From contig JAKZAP010000015.1 in the NCBI GenBank assembly GCA_023053575.1, positions 18,114,055 through 18,178,054 of the forward strand: a stretch of DNA of 64,000 nucleotides. The letters are read 5' to 3'. This document shows, in pieces, positions 34,501-49,000 of this stretch. The first letter of the stretch is position 1; each line of letters opens with the position of its first letter. Source of the DNA: Branchinecta lynchi. Lineage: Eukaryota > Arthropoda > Branchiopoda > Anostraca > Branchinectidae. The notes below the pieces were generated by a model. It did no database searches. It was not told the origin of the DNA and saw nothing but the letters and a program-made list of their open reading frames with translations. The position numbers were made by a program, and so were the translations under genes.

Positions 34501-36971
34501 TGGGGCAACACAGACACAGGCTCCAGCATTGCAAGTTCCGGTTCCCCCGTTTGTTCCACCACAGCTTGGGTTGTCAGTGCACGGAGGAGGGCCTTAAATG
34601 AAAGGGAATTTTTCAAGGTGATTGCAATATTAGGAAAAAAGTGACTTCTGATACAAAAAGTAAATGTTATCAATTTACATCACATCATAATTTAGGCAAA
34701 CAAGTCCCCAGGTTATGATGGACTTCCATATGAGCTATACAAGGAATTTAAAATTGATTTCTCTGTGATGTTTTGCAGACTATTTAACGAAATAATGAAT
34801 TGAAAAGGCCACAGCAGAATAGAGACTAGAGGAGTCGTAAAGTTAATACCAAAAAAGGGAGACCGAGAAGACTTGAACAACTGGAGGCTCGTTAAACTCA
34901 CGCAATGCGATTACACGATATTATCAAAAGTGCTAGCAAATCTATTGAAAGAAGTATTGCCATCAATTCTTAGTGTAAATCAGCGCGGAGGATTCAGTAA
35001 AAGAAAAAGCACGGACATACTGGCATGCATCAGAAACCTGCTACTGCAGTCGGCGTCCGTAAAAAAGCGCAAAGCACTAAATTGGAGAATCATTGGATTA
35101 GACGTAAGGAAAGCTTTTGATAAACTTCGACGAGTGCTACTCTAAATTATTATGAAAGTCTATGGATTCTCCGCAGATTTCACCGAATGGATAAGAAAGC
35201 TGTACAAAGATACCACACAAGTGATCGTCATGGGCGACATGGTATCAGAAGAATTTAACGCGGAATTGGGAATCCGACAAGGATGTCCATTAAGCATGAT
35301 GCTCTTCGAACTATACATTGATCCGCTTCTAAAATTCCTTGAAATGAAACTACGTGGTATTATGCTATTCGAAGAAATATTAAAAGCGAGAGGTTTCGTT
35401 GAAGATATAACCACGTTTACAGAAGACGAGGAAGATAATAAAATGGCCATCGAGTGTGCAGAACATTACTGCAAACTCGTCAAGCTAGAATTAAATAAAG
35501 GAAAGTGCGAAATTTTGGAAATCACGTCAGAAAGAGAAGATGGGATAATGGAAGTATGTGGAGTACCGTTGAAAAAAGAGCTAAAAATCCTGGGATTAAA
35601 TTTTAATAAATCGTGGAAAGATAAAAAAAAAAAGAATTGGTCGGTAACAGTATCAAATATTATAGCATCTATTAATTACGGACGGAATCGGAAACTCACG
35701 GTTTTTCAGGAAGCGGAATACATAAATATTTACAGCCTTCCAATAATATGGTATTTGGCTAATGTTTCGTACCCTTCAAAAGCGGCATTAACAAAAATTC
35801 ACAAAATAATATACAACTTCATATGGGAAGGAAAAGAACCGCCAGAACTCAAAATTACAGATATGTATCAGCAGAAGCTAAAAGAAAGACTGCAGATAAT
35901 TAACCCTGAAGCTAAGTCAAGAGAACTTTTCGTCAGAACAGCTCTAGAAAATATGACCAAGAAAAAAGAATCAGTATTAAATTCGTGGATATTAATGAGA
36001 AAAAGCGGAAAAAAAGAATATCCACGAAGCCTAGAAATGGCGTTTACGGACATAGAAGAGATGAGAAAAGAAATAATTTTTGATCCCGATGTAAGAGAAA
36101 TACCAAAAGAAGGGATACGGAATTTTTACCGAGAAAAGATGAGTCTACCGGATTTAAAATTAATTGAAGAGAAACGGATAGACGAAGAGCAAGCAAACCG
36201 AACTTTCAATCTCCTCCATACATCGATACTTTCGCCGAAAGTAAAACAGCTTATGTTTTACCAAATACATAACGTTCTACCTACAGAAGAAAGAAAGCAC
36301 CGAATTTTCCCTGAACATAACACGGGAAAATGCAAAAACTGTAATGAAATCGAAGATGTAAATCATTTTCTCATTAAATGCGACTAAGGAAATTTGAAAA
36401 AATAATATGATCTTTAATGGAATATGGAGATAAATGGCATTTAAAGGAAGAAATGAGCCTAATAAACGTTACAAGTAAACATGGATTAAAAAGAGAAAAG
36501 ACAATGACATTAATGATATCGTCATTTTGCTATTATGCGTGGAAAGAAAGAGAAAAAGGTGAGGATGATTCCGTATGAATGAAAGTTAAAAAAGGTTGGG
36601 AAATAATAAAAGGTAATAAAGATAAAGTAGGTCAAATAAAGTAAATGATTTGGAATTAAATTTTACTATTGATGATTTAGTTTGAAATTTAATTAAAAAA
36701 AATAAAATAAAATAATAAGTGGGATAGGACAGTTATATTTAAATGGTAATTTTTAAAGTTTTAAGAAAGGGATTAAGTTTTTAAAGTTATTTTTGGCAAC
36801 CAAAGTAGTTTCATATTAAGAAAATTGGTAATCGTTAAAAGTTTTTCATTTAATCGTACTAATTAATTTTGTATGTAAAGTACGATCAAATGAACGTTTA
36901 TTTATATTTTTTTTTTTAATTGTTGTAGAGATTTAAAAAAAAACTAAAATAAAAGAGGGTTTTGGTATAGG

Positions 36972-37002
<31 letters not shown>

Positions 37003-40000
37003 GTCTACAGATAACAAAAATGGAGTACCTACCATTGCATTTTCCGGCAATCAATATTGCTGGGGCAACACAGACACAGGCTCCAGCATTGCAAGTTCCG
37101 GTTCCCCTGTTTGTTCCCGCACAGCTTGGGTTGTCAGTGCACGGAGGAGGGCCTTAAATGAAAGGGAATTTTTCAAGGTGATTGCAATGGTAGGAAAAAA
37201 GTAATTTTTGATACAAAAAGTAAATGTTATCAATTTACGTCACATTATCGTTTAGGCTACAGATAACATAAATGGAACACCTACCATTGCATTTTCCAGA
37301 AGTCAAAATTGCTGGTGCAGTACAGACACAGGCTCCAGCAGTGCAAGTACCGGCTCCCCCGTTTGTTCCACTACAGCTTGGGTTATCAGTGCACGGAGGG
37401 CCTTGAAAGAAAGGGTATGTTTCAACGTCACTCAGAAAGTAGGGGAAAAGAAAGGGTATGCATCAACGTCACGCAGAAAGTAGGAAAAAGTGATTTCTTC
37501 TTCAAATAACTATTATGATCAATTTTAAAACTCGCCATTATATATAAGTACACAAAACTTGGAATACCCACCATTGCATTTTCCGGCAGTCAATATTGCT
37601 GGGGCAACACAAACACAGGCTCCAGCATTGCAAGTTCCGGTTCCCCCGTTTGTTCCACCACAGCTTGGGTTGTCAGTGCAAGGAGGAGGGCCTTAAATGA
37701 AAGGGTATGTTTCAAGGTGATTGCAATAGTAGGAAAACAGTGATTTCTGCTACAAAAAGTAAATATTATCAATTTACACAAATCATAATTTAGGTTACAG
37801 ATAACAAAAATGGAGTACCTACCATTGCATTTTCCGGCAATCAATATTGCGGGGGCAACACAGACACAGGCTCCAGCATTGCAAGTTCCGGTTCCCCCGT
37901 TTGTTCCACCACAGCTTGGGTTGTCAGTGCACGGAGGAGGGCCTTAAATGAAAGGGATTTTTTCAAGGTGATTGCAATAGTAGGAAAAAAGTGATTTCTG
38001 ATACAAAAAGTAAATGTTATCAATTTAAATCACATCATAATTTAGGCTACAGATAACAAAAATGTAATACCTACCATTGCATTTTCCGGAAGTCAAAGTT
38101 GCTGGTGCAGTACAGACACAGGCTCCAGCAGTGCAAGTACCGGCTCCCCCGTTTGTTCCACTACAGCTTGGGTTATCAGTGCACGGAGGGCCTTGAAAGA
38201 AAGGGTATGTTTCAACGTCACTCAGAAAGTAGGGGAAAAGAAAGGGTATGCATCAACGTCACGCAGAAAGTAGGAAAAAGTGATTTCTTCTTCAAATAAC
38301 TATTATGATCAATTTTAAAACTCGCCATTATATATAAGTACACAAAACTTGGAATACCCACCATTGCATTTTCCGGCAGTCAATATTGCTGGGGCAACAC
38401 AAACACAGGCTCCAGCATTGCAAGTTCCGGTTCCCCCGTTTGTTCCACCACAGCTTGGGTTGTCAGTGCACGGAGGAGGGCCTTAAATGAAAGGGTATGT
38501 TTCAAGGTGATTGCAATAGTAGGAAAACAGTGATTTCTGCTACAAAAAGTAACTATTATCAATTTACACAAATCATAATTTAGGTTACAGATAACAAAAA
38601 TGGAGTACCTACCATTGCATTTTCCGGCAATCAATATTGCGGGGGCAACACAGACACAGGCTCCAGCATTGCAAGTTCCGGTTCCCCCGTTTGTTCCACC
38701 ACAGCTTGGGTTGTCAGTGCACGGAGGAGGGCCTTAAGTGAAAGGGAATTTTCAAGGTGATTGCAATAGTAGGAAAAAAGTGATTTCTGATACAAAAAGT
38801 AAATGATATCTGTTTAAATCACATCATAATTTAGGCTACAGATAACAAATGGAATACCTACCATTGCATTTTCCGGAAGTCAAAATTGCTGGTGCAGTAC
38901 AGACACAGGCTCCAGCAGTGCAAGTACCGGCTCCACCGTTTGTTCCACTACAGCTTGGGTTGTCAGTGCACGGAGGTCCTTGAAAGAAAGGTTATGTTTC
39001 AACGTCATTCAGAAAGTAGGGGAAAAGAAAGGGTATGCATCGACGTCACGCAGAAAGTAGGAATAAGTGATTTCTTCTTCAAATAACTATTATGATCAAT
39101 TTTACAACTCATCATTACGTATAAGTACACAAAACTTGGAATACCTACCATTGCATTTTCCGGCAGTCAATATTGCTGGGGCAACACAGACACAGGCTCC
39201 AGCATTGCAAGTTCCGGTTCCCCCGTTTGTTCCACCACAGCTTGGGTTGTCAGTGCACGGAGAAGGGCCTTAAATGAAAGAGAATTTTTCAAGGTGATTG
39301 CAATAGTAGGAAAAAAGTGATTTCTGCTAAGAATTATCAATTTACATCACATCATAATTTAGGTTAAAGATAACAAAAATGGAGTACTTACCATTGCATT
39401 TTCCGGCAATCAATATTGCTGGGGCAACACAGGCACAGGCTCCAGCATTGCAAGTTCCGGTTCCCCCGTTTGTTCCACCACAGCTTGGGTTGTCAGTGCA
39501 CGGAGGAGGGCCTTAAATGAAAGGGAATTTTTCAAGGTGATTGCAATAGTAGGAAAAAAGTGATTTCTGATACAAAAAGTAAATGTTATCAATTTACATC
39601 ACATCATAATTTAGGCTACAGATAACAAAAATGGAATACCTACCATTGCATTTTCCGGAAGTCAAAGTTGCTGGTGCTGTACAGACACAGACTCCAGCAG
39701 TGCAAGTACCGGCTCCCCCGTTTGTTCCACTACAGCTTGGGTTATCAGTGCACGGAGGGCCTTGAAAGAAAGGGTATGTTTCAACGTCACTCAGAAAGTA
39801 GGGGAAAAGAAAGGGTATGCATCATCGTCACGCAGAAAGTAGGAAAAGGTCATTTCTTCTTCAAATAACTATTATTTTCAATTTTACAACTCGTCATTAT
39901 GTATAAGTACACAAAACTTGGAATACCTACCATTGCATTTTCCGGCAGTCAATATTGCTGGGGCAACACAGACACAGGCTCCGGCATTGCAAGTTCCGGT

Positions 40001-43000
40001 TCCCCCGTTTGTTCCACCACAGCTTGGGTTGTCAGTGCACGGAGGAGGGCCTTAAATGAAGGGAATTTTTCAAGGTGATTGCAATAGTAGGAAAAAAGTG
40101 ACTTCTGATACAAAAAGTAAATGTTATCAATTTACATCACATCATAATTTAGGCAAACAAGTCCCCAGGGTATGATGGACTTCCATATGAGCTATACAAG
40201 GAATTTAAAATTGATTTCTCTGTGATGTTTTGCAGACTATTTAACGAAATAATGAATTGAAAAGGCCACAGCAGAATAGAGACTAGAGGAGTCGTAAAGT
40301 TAATACCAAAAAAGGGAGACCGAGAAGACTTGAACAACTGGAGGCTCTTTAAACTCACGCAATGCGATTACACGATATTATCAAAAGTGCTAGCAAATCT
40401 ATTAAAAGAAGTATTGCCATCAATTCTTAGTGTAAATCAGCGCGGAGGATTCAGTAAAAGAAAAAGCACGGACATACTGGCATGCATCAGAAACCTGCTA
40501 CTGCAGTCGGCGTCCGTAAAAAAGCGCAAAGCACTAAATTGGAGAATCATTGGATTAGACGTAAGGAAAGCTTTTGATAAACTTCGACGACTGCTACTCT
40601 AAATTATTATGAAAGTCTATGGATTCTCCGCAGATTTCACCGAATGGATAAGAAAGCTGTACAAAGATACCACACAAGTGATCGTCATGGGCGACATGGT
40701 ATCAGAAGAATTTAACGTGGAATTGGGAATCCGACAAGGATGTCCATTAAGCATGATGCTCTTCGAACTATACATTGATCCGCTTCTAAAATTCCTTGAA
40801 ATGAAACTACGTGGTATTATGCTATTCGAAGAAATATTAAAAGCGAGAGGTTTCGTTGAAGATATAACCACGTTTACAGAAGACGAGGAAGATAATGTTA
40901 AGAGGATGGACGAGTGGAGGCGAGGTTTAATGAAGATAAGGCTCCTGGGGTGTGGGCTGAAGACATTCTGACACCGTAGGTGCCCACTAGCCCCAGGACC
41001 AGTCAGGAAACCGGACAAAAGAGACAAGGGAAAGTCTCAGGGAATTCTATAGCTCAGCCGCAGTCAATCCAGAAATCCCTAATCAAGCTGGTTCACCCAT
41101 CCTAGCGAAGCTGGAATTCACATATCCAGTCAAGCCCGAGGCCTACTAGCCGAGATGGACCATAACGTCTATAGTTAATTTATCTCATGTAAATCGTGTA
41201 CAAGAACATATAATATAGCACTAATGGGTCCCTAACTAAATATGTAAACTGGTCCTTACCATAAATTATAATACAGAGTAACTGAGGTCTTGCTCCGACC
41301 AAGGATGAAAGAGAACTACTTTTGGCTGCGGATTCATTACGCAGCCAAAATACTTAGAATGAAATGGATCAAAGCCTGACCTCGGATTAGCGAGCAGCTA
41401 ACTGAAGCTAGGATAAAGACCGAGTGACCTATTGTCACGATGCCGGGAAATTAATGATGGTGATGGAAACCGAAGGGATATATAGAAAAGTAGGCGATAG
41501 ATGGAGGGAATAATTAGGAGGACTATTACAGAGCAAAGTGCTATGGGATGTCTCCATAACACACCTCCCCCCCTTGGGCAGAGTGGTGTACGGGCAACAA
41601 AAGAGTCTACAATGTTTCCATTCCAGCCCCACCTACTAACATACCATCGACAGCTAAGCCATCGCGGCAACCCAGGTTTCTGACAGAGGGGGCAATCAAA
41701 TAAGTGTGAAAAATCAAAGCCCACTCTCTGTTCAGTTAGTTCAGGGTCCTTTATTGAGCTTCAGTCCTACTGACCTTACCCTGACCACACGAACCAAACC
41801 AAAACAAATATAAAATGCGAAATAAAGGCAGAATTAATATTTGAAGCGTCGATGCCTTTAAGTTCTAAAATAAATTAGGGCTGGAAGAAACTTTAAAAAG
41901 GGATTATCAGGGAAATGTTGCCAGTACCACAACTCGTCCCAAAAGAGAAGTCTCTGAGATTTGTTAAAAATAGAACATGGAAAAGGGAAAACTAGGAGGA
42001 ATTTGGGAGGAAAGGGAAAAAGAAAGGCCGCAATTTTAAAAATTACTCCAGTTAGCTGTCGCAACGACCTAAGGTAAGACCTTGATGCAAAAAAAACTTG
42101 AAGTAGAAATGGGGGAGGTCCTACGCACTCTAAGCCGCAAAATAAAGCACTAAAGGTAAGGGCACGCAAGTAATGAAAGCGCAAAAGACAGGCGCAAAGC
42201 ATTTTTAAGAATGATGGCCGAACACACGGCGTCAATATGATTTTTGATAATATATACATTATGTGCATAAACTTAGGGCAATAAAGCGCGGAAAACAAAA
42301 GTGGGGGAAAGAAAGGTTATGTTTCAACGTCATTCAGAAAGTAGGGGAAAAGAAAGGGTATGCATCAACGTCACGCAGAAAGTAGGAATAAGTGATTTCT
42401 TCTTCAAATAACTATTATGATCAATTTTACAACTCATCATTACGTATAAGTACACAAAACTTGGAATACCTACCATTGCATTTTCCGGCAGTCAATATTG
42501 CTGGGGCAACACAGACACAGGCTCCAGCATTGCAAGTTCCGGTTCCCCCGTTTGTTCCACCACAGCTTGGGTTGTCAGTGCACGGAGGAGGGCCTTAAAT
42601 GAAAGAGAATTTTTCAAGGTGATTGCAATAGTAGGAAAAAAGTGATTTCTGCTACAAATTATCAATTTACATCACATCATAATTTAGGTTAAAGATAACA
42701 AAAATGGAGTACTTACCATTGCATTTTCCGGCAATCAATATTGCTGGGGCAACACAGGCACAGGCTCCAGCATTGCAAGTTCCGGTTCCCCCGTTTGTTC
42801 CACCACAGCTTATGTTGTCAGTGCACGGAGGAGGGCCTTAAAGGAAAGGGAATTTTTCAAGGTGATTGCAATAGTAGGAAAAAGTAATTTCTGATACAAA
42901 AAGGAAATGTTATCAATTTACGTCACATTATAGTTTAGGCTACAGATAACATAAATGGAACACCTACCATTGCATTTTCCGGAAATCAAAGTTGCTGGTG

Positions 43001-46000
43001 CAGTACAGACACAGGCTCCAGCAGTGCAAGTACCGGCTCCCCCGTTTGTTCCACTACAGCTTGGGTTATCAGTGCACGGAGGGCCTTGAAAGAAAGGCTA
43101 TGTTTCAACGTCACTCAGAAAGTAGTGTTTAAAGAAAGGGTATGCATCAACGTCACGCAGAAAGTAGCAAAAAGTGATTTCTTCTTCAAATAACTATTAT
43201 GATCAATTTTACAACTCTTCATTATGTATAAGTGCACAAAACATGGAATACCTACCATTGCATTTTCCGGCAGTCAATATTGCTGGGGCAACACAGACAC
43301 AGGCTCCAGCATTGCAAGTTCCGGTCCCCCCGTTTGTTCCACCACAGCTTGGGTTGTCAGTGCATGGAGGAGGGCCTTAAAAGAAAGGGTATGTTTCAAG
43401 GTCATTGGAATAGTAGTAAAAAAGTAATTTCTGCTACAAAAACTTATTATTATCAATTTACATCACATCATTATTTAGGCTACAAATAAAAAGAATGGAG
43501 TATTGCATTTGCATTTTCCGGCAGTCAAAGTTGCTGGTGCAGTACAGACACAGGCTCCAACAGTACAAATCCCGACTCCCCCATTTGTTCCACCACAACT
43601 TGCGTTGTCAGTGCACGGAGGAGGGCCTTAAAAGAAAGGCTATGTTTCAAGGTTATTGCAATAGCAGTAAAAAAGTGATTTCAGCTAAAACAAGACCAAA
43701 GGTTTCGATGGGATCCCAAAAATTCAATATCTGATCCAGACGACTGGGTCTTGTCTTAGCCAGATCCAGTCTTCCGCCGACTCCTTGAACATTTTTACAA
43801 TTAAAATTCAGAAACAGATTAAGGCCAAATAGCTAATCACCTGAGAAAACCAAGTTCAGATTTGGATTCAGCATGTGTGTTAACCCCTATAAGTCATATC
43901 TGTTTTGACGAAAACTTCCTGCCACTTCTGCCAATTTCCCGGTTCCGGCCGAACTCCAGAACTACTTGTCCGGCGAAAAAAGAAAGCTCAAAGACGAAAT
44001 CAGGGTATCTTCTTTCCCCAGTAATGAACATCAACTTCAAATAGAAATTTAGCTTATAACAAATTTTCCGATTCCAGCCGGATTCCGGTCGAACTGTATG
44101 TCTGGGTAAAATACGATTGTCACACAGGGACTCAGCATCTCTTCTTACCCCTAAATCGCTTATCTAATCAACTAGAAATAAAACTTTGACTTCCAACAGT
44201 TTTCCGGTTTTGGCCGGATTCCGGACGAACTACATGTCCGGGTAGACACTTGTTTTCACATAAGTGTTCAGCATGTCTTCTTGCCCTAAACCAAACATCT
44301 AATCAACTCCAAATAAAACTTTTAATTTTGACAAACTTTCTGGTTTGGGCCGGATTTCGGTCGAAATACTTGTCCGTCGAGAAAATAGTTTTCACCATCG
44401 TCTTCAGCATGTCTCTCTACCTCTAAATCGAACATTTAACCAACTTCAAATAAAACTTTTACTTTATGGCCGGATTCCGGGCGAAATACTTGTCCATCGA
44501 GAAAATAGTTTTCACCAACGTCTTCAGCATGTCTTCCTACCCCTAAATCGAACATCTAATCAATTTCAAATAAAACTTTTACTTTCAACAAACTTTCCGG
44601 TTTGGGCCGGATTCCGGGCGAAATACTTGTCCTTCGAGAAAATAGTTTTCACCATCGTCTTCAGCATGCCTACCTACCTCTAAATCGAACATTTAATCAA
44701 CTTCAAATAAAACTTTTACTTTCAACAAACTTTCCGGTTTGGGCCGGATTCCGGGCGAAATACTTGTCCATCGAGAAAATAGTTTTCACCATCGTCTTCA
44801 GCATGTCTTCCTACTCCTAAATCGAACATCTAATCAACTTCAAATAAAACTTTTACTTTCAACAAACTTTCCGGTTTTGGCCGGATTCCGGACGAACTAC
44901 TTGTCCTTCGAGAAAATAGTTTTCACCATCGTGTTCAGCATGTCTTTTTACCCCATAATCGACTATCACATTGGCTGATTCAAAATATTTCGTTTGTCCC
45001 TTAATTTGAATCCCCTCCCCCACCCCTAAATGTAGAGCTTCAAAGCCCATCTACGAACTTGACTGGTCTGACGACCCAACGAACCTTCACACCAAGTTTC
45101 ATCAAAATATCTCATTCCCTTCGAGAGTTATCGTGCTTACAGACGGACGGACAGACGGACGGACGGACGGACGGAAAGACGGACAACTTTTGCGATGTCA
45201 TCGATATCCCTCCACTTACGTTTTGGGATCCCAAAAAGTTAAAATTATCAATTTACATCACATCATTAGTTAGGCTACAAATAAAAAAAATGGAGTACCT
45301 ACCATTGCATTTTCCGGCAGTCAAAGTTGCTGGGGCAGTACAGAAACAGGCTCCAGCAGTACAAGTACCGACTCCCCCATTTGTTCCACCACAACTTGGG
45401 TTGTCAGTGCACGGAGGAGGGCCTTAAAAGAAAGGGTATGTTTCAATATTATTGCAATAGTAGTAAAAAAGTGATTTCTGCTACAAAAAGCTAATATTAT
45501 CAATTTACATCACATCATTATTTAGGCTACAAATAAGAACAATGGAGTGCCTACCGTTGCATTTTTCCGGCAGTCAACGTTGCTGGTGCAGTACAGACAC
45601 AGGCTCCAGCAGTACAGGTACCGACTCCCCCATTTGTTCCACCACAGCTTGGGTTGTCAGTGCACGGAGGAGGGCCTTAAAAGAAAGGGTATGTTTCAAG
45701 GTCATTGCAATAGTAGTAAAAAAGTAATTTCTGCTACAAAAAGTTAATATTATCAAATTACATCACATCATAATTTAGGATACAAATAAAAAAAATGGAG
45801 TACCTACCATTGCATTTTCCGGCAGTCAAAACTGCTGGTGCAGTACAGACACAGGCTCCAGCAGTACAAGTACCGACTCCCCCATTTGTTCCAGCACAGC
45901 TTGGGTTGTCAGAGCACGGAGGAGGGCCTTAAAAGAAAGGGTATGTTTCAAGGTCATTGCAATAGTAGTAAAAAAGTAATTTCTGCTACAAAAAGTTAAT

Positions 46001-49000
46001 ATTATCAATTTACATCTCATCATTATTTAGGCTACAAATAAAAAAAATGGAGTACCTACCATTGCATTTTCCGGCAGTCAAAGTTGCTGGTGCAATACAG
46101 ACACAGGCTCCAGCGGTGCAAGTACCGGCTCCACCATTTGACCCACCACAGCTTGCGTTGTTAGTGCATGGAGGAGGGCCTTAAAAGAAAGGATTGTTTC
46201 AAGGTCATTGCAAAAGTAGGAAAAAAGTGAGTTCTTCTATAGAAAGTTATTACTATCAATTTAAATCACATCATAATTTAGGCTACAACTAACAAAAAAT
46301 GGAGTACCTACCATTGCATTTTCCGGCAGTCAAAGTTGCTGGTGCAGTACAGACACAGGCTCCAGCAGTACAAGTACCGGCTCCCCCATTTGACCCACCA
46401 CAGCTTGCGTTGTCAGTGCATGGAGGAGGGCCTTAAAAGAAAGGGTATGTATAATGTCCAGTGAAAATTAGGCTTGGGTTGTCAGTGCACGGAGAAGGGC
46501 CTTAAAAGGAAGGATTGTTTCAAGGTCATTGCAAAAGTAGGAAAAAAGTGATTTCTTCTATAGAAAGTTATTATTATCAATTTTACGACACATCAAAATT
46601 TAGGCTATAATTAAAAAAATGGAATACCTACCATTGCATTTTCCAGCAGTCAAAGTTGCTGGTGCAGTACAGACACAGGCTCCAGCGGTGCAAGTACCGG
46701 CTCCCCCATTTGTTCCACCACAGCTTGCGTTGTCAGTGCATGGAGGAGGTCCTTAAAAGAAAGGGTATGTTTAAGGTCCACTGAAAATTAGGAAAAAAGT
46801 GATTTCTTATGTAAAGAATTATAATTATATTATAATTATAATTATAATACTACTCATCATTACGTACAAGTATATAAAGCTTGGAGTACCTACCATTGCA
46901 TTTCCCGGCAGTCAATATTGCTGGGGCATTACAGACACAGGCTCCAGCAGTCATTGCAAAATTAGGAGTAAAATGATTTCTTCTACAAAAAGCTAATATT
47001 ATCAATTTCATTGACAAAATAGGAAAGAAGTGCGGTGTTTGCGGCGTTTGCTTTTAGCCCTTTTAATTCCACAAATGTTCCGTTTTAGTTGGATTCCGGA
47101 CCAACTACATGACCGACACGAAAATGCTGTAAATTATTCTGATTTGACGTGATCTGACCCATGGCCGCCTGGCTAATTTGCTTGTTCGTTTCTTCATTTA
47201 AACAAAGACTTTTAAATATAGTCTATAAAGCACCTGAACAAATTTGACCCTATCCAAAACACATTTCAGCGGGGAAAACCCCAGAAAATCTATTTCTAAC
47301 TCGAACTCTGATTGGTGACGCTTCCTTCCTTATTGCGTCATCTTTTGAACTTGCCTGGACGTGATGACCTGTTTATTTCAGCTACAGAGTTTGGGGAAAC
47401 CCAGATGTTCTATTTATAGCTCCCTATTTTCGGACTATTATGGGGAAAGTCAAATAATCTATTTACAACTCGCTAGGCTCCCCCACTTATTGCGTCATCT
47501 CTTGAACTTGCCTGAACGTGTGAACCTGTTTATTTTTGTTGTTTATTTCAGCTACGGGTTTGGAGAAAACCCAGATGTTCTTTTTTTAGCTCTCTATTTC
47601 TGGATATGTTTGAGGAAAACCCAAACAATCTACTTTTCACTGTTCATTTATGTACGTGTCTATCAAAGGGCTGGGGGGTGGGGGTATGATAGGTATGATG
47701 GGAAGGTGTGCGGAGGGTAAGAATGTTTACAAGTCTATACCCCTAAACTCACTACGATTACCAGGATCATACCTCTATAAAATAATATAGAAAGGTTTTT
47801 TTTTTTTTTATTTGTTTGATACGCTCCAAACCGACTATCTACTGAGAATAACTTTTTACTACCCCTCTGGCATTCTTTCCTCTTTAGAAATACAGGTATC
47901 ACGGGAAACAAGGGACCATTAAACACAAACAGCTATTTTATATCAAAATACAAAAATTAGTTTTTCATCATGTACTCTATATCTTGCTGCTGGTCTTCTA
48001 AACAAAAGGCGGAACTATGGCAAAAATAAAAACACAGCCAGATTATTCATCTGATATTGTTCAAATTTCACGGCTAGACAGTCAATACAAGTCGGCTGAA
48101 TGCTACTGTGATTATGACAAGAGGTATGTAAACAAGGGGCACAATCCCTAAGATCTGGTTTGATTGAGCATACATTATTTTAAGAGACTACGGCCTCGCA
48201 AAAACGACATTTATAACTTTCTTGATTCATTCTTGAATACTTACTAAAGTGACACAATCCTCAAAACATCCTCAATCTGTTTTATCGTGACCAAAATCCT
48301 TTAAGCACTCATAATACGGGTTTCCTTAAAGCACTCTTCACTGCCAATCACGTGCGGTTTCGCTTACCGGGCGAAAATCCTAACCCGAGCGTACTCGAAT
48401 GGCAGCTGTCAGATTCCGGATCCCGAAATGCACGCGCGATGTTTTCGGCTGGCTGACGCCCTTCCCGCCCAGAATCTTAGCGCTTTGGCTTGGAAACAGA
48501 CGGACGGTCAGATATAGGGAAACCCATCTTCTACAATACGCCATAATCGACTACTGTCATTGAACAGCTGTTTAAGATTGTTTTCAGTTGTTTTCGATCG
48601 TTTTCAATTGTTTTCGATCGTTTTCAGTTGGTATCCATCGGCAACAGTTGGTTTTGTTTTCAAGTTGAGCTGTGAACGACCAAAATAGTTTAACTGAAAC
48701 GGTGAATAGAAAATCCCAATCGGAAACAATTGGAAACAACTGTTTTCAATCATAATTTTTGCAACAGTTTACGATTTTTTTTTTTCGAGTGTCATTGAAC
48801 AACTTTTTAAGATCGTTTTCAGTTTTTTTAACAATTGGTTTCTTTTTTAAGTCCTGAAATAAGACCTGATTTTTAACAACAGCAGTAGGGAAGTTTAATA
48901 TTATTGAATTGTAAACGATCAAAATAATTTCGCTGCAACGATAAATCTGAAATGCAAATCTATAACTGTTTATGATTGTTTTTTTCAACTGTTTACGATC

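Noticed and set aside
41858..42298. 146-codon minus-strand frame as a host or viral gene
   Set aside because: It has a hydrophobic, low-complexity composition and no domain or conserved motif, and it lies in the internal fragment of the LTR element.
26407..43734. Recurrent 60-85 codon open frames on the plus strand and overlapping frames across every EGF exon
   Set aside because: They are antisense or shifted readings of the repeated exons. Splice sites, phase and cysteine spacing support only the minus-strand 117/120-bp exons.
44345..44978. Overlapping plus-strand frames coding a repeated 'GRIPGEIL...ENSFHHRLQH' peptide
   Set aside because: These are translations of the 137-bp monomers of the type II element, and their boundaries follow the monomers, not a gene.
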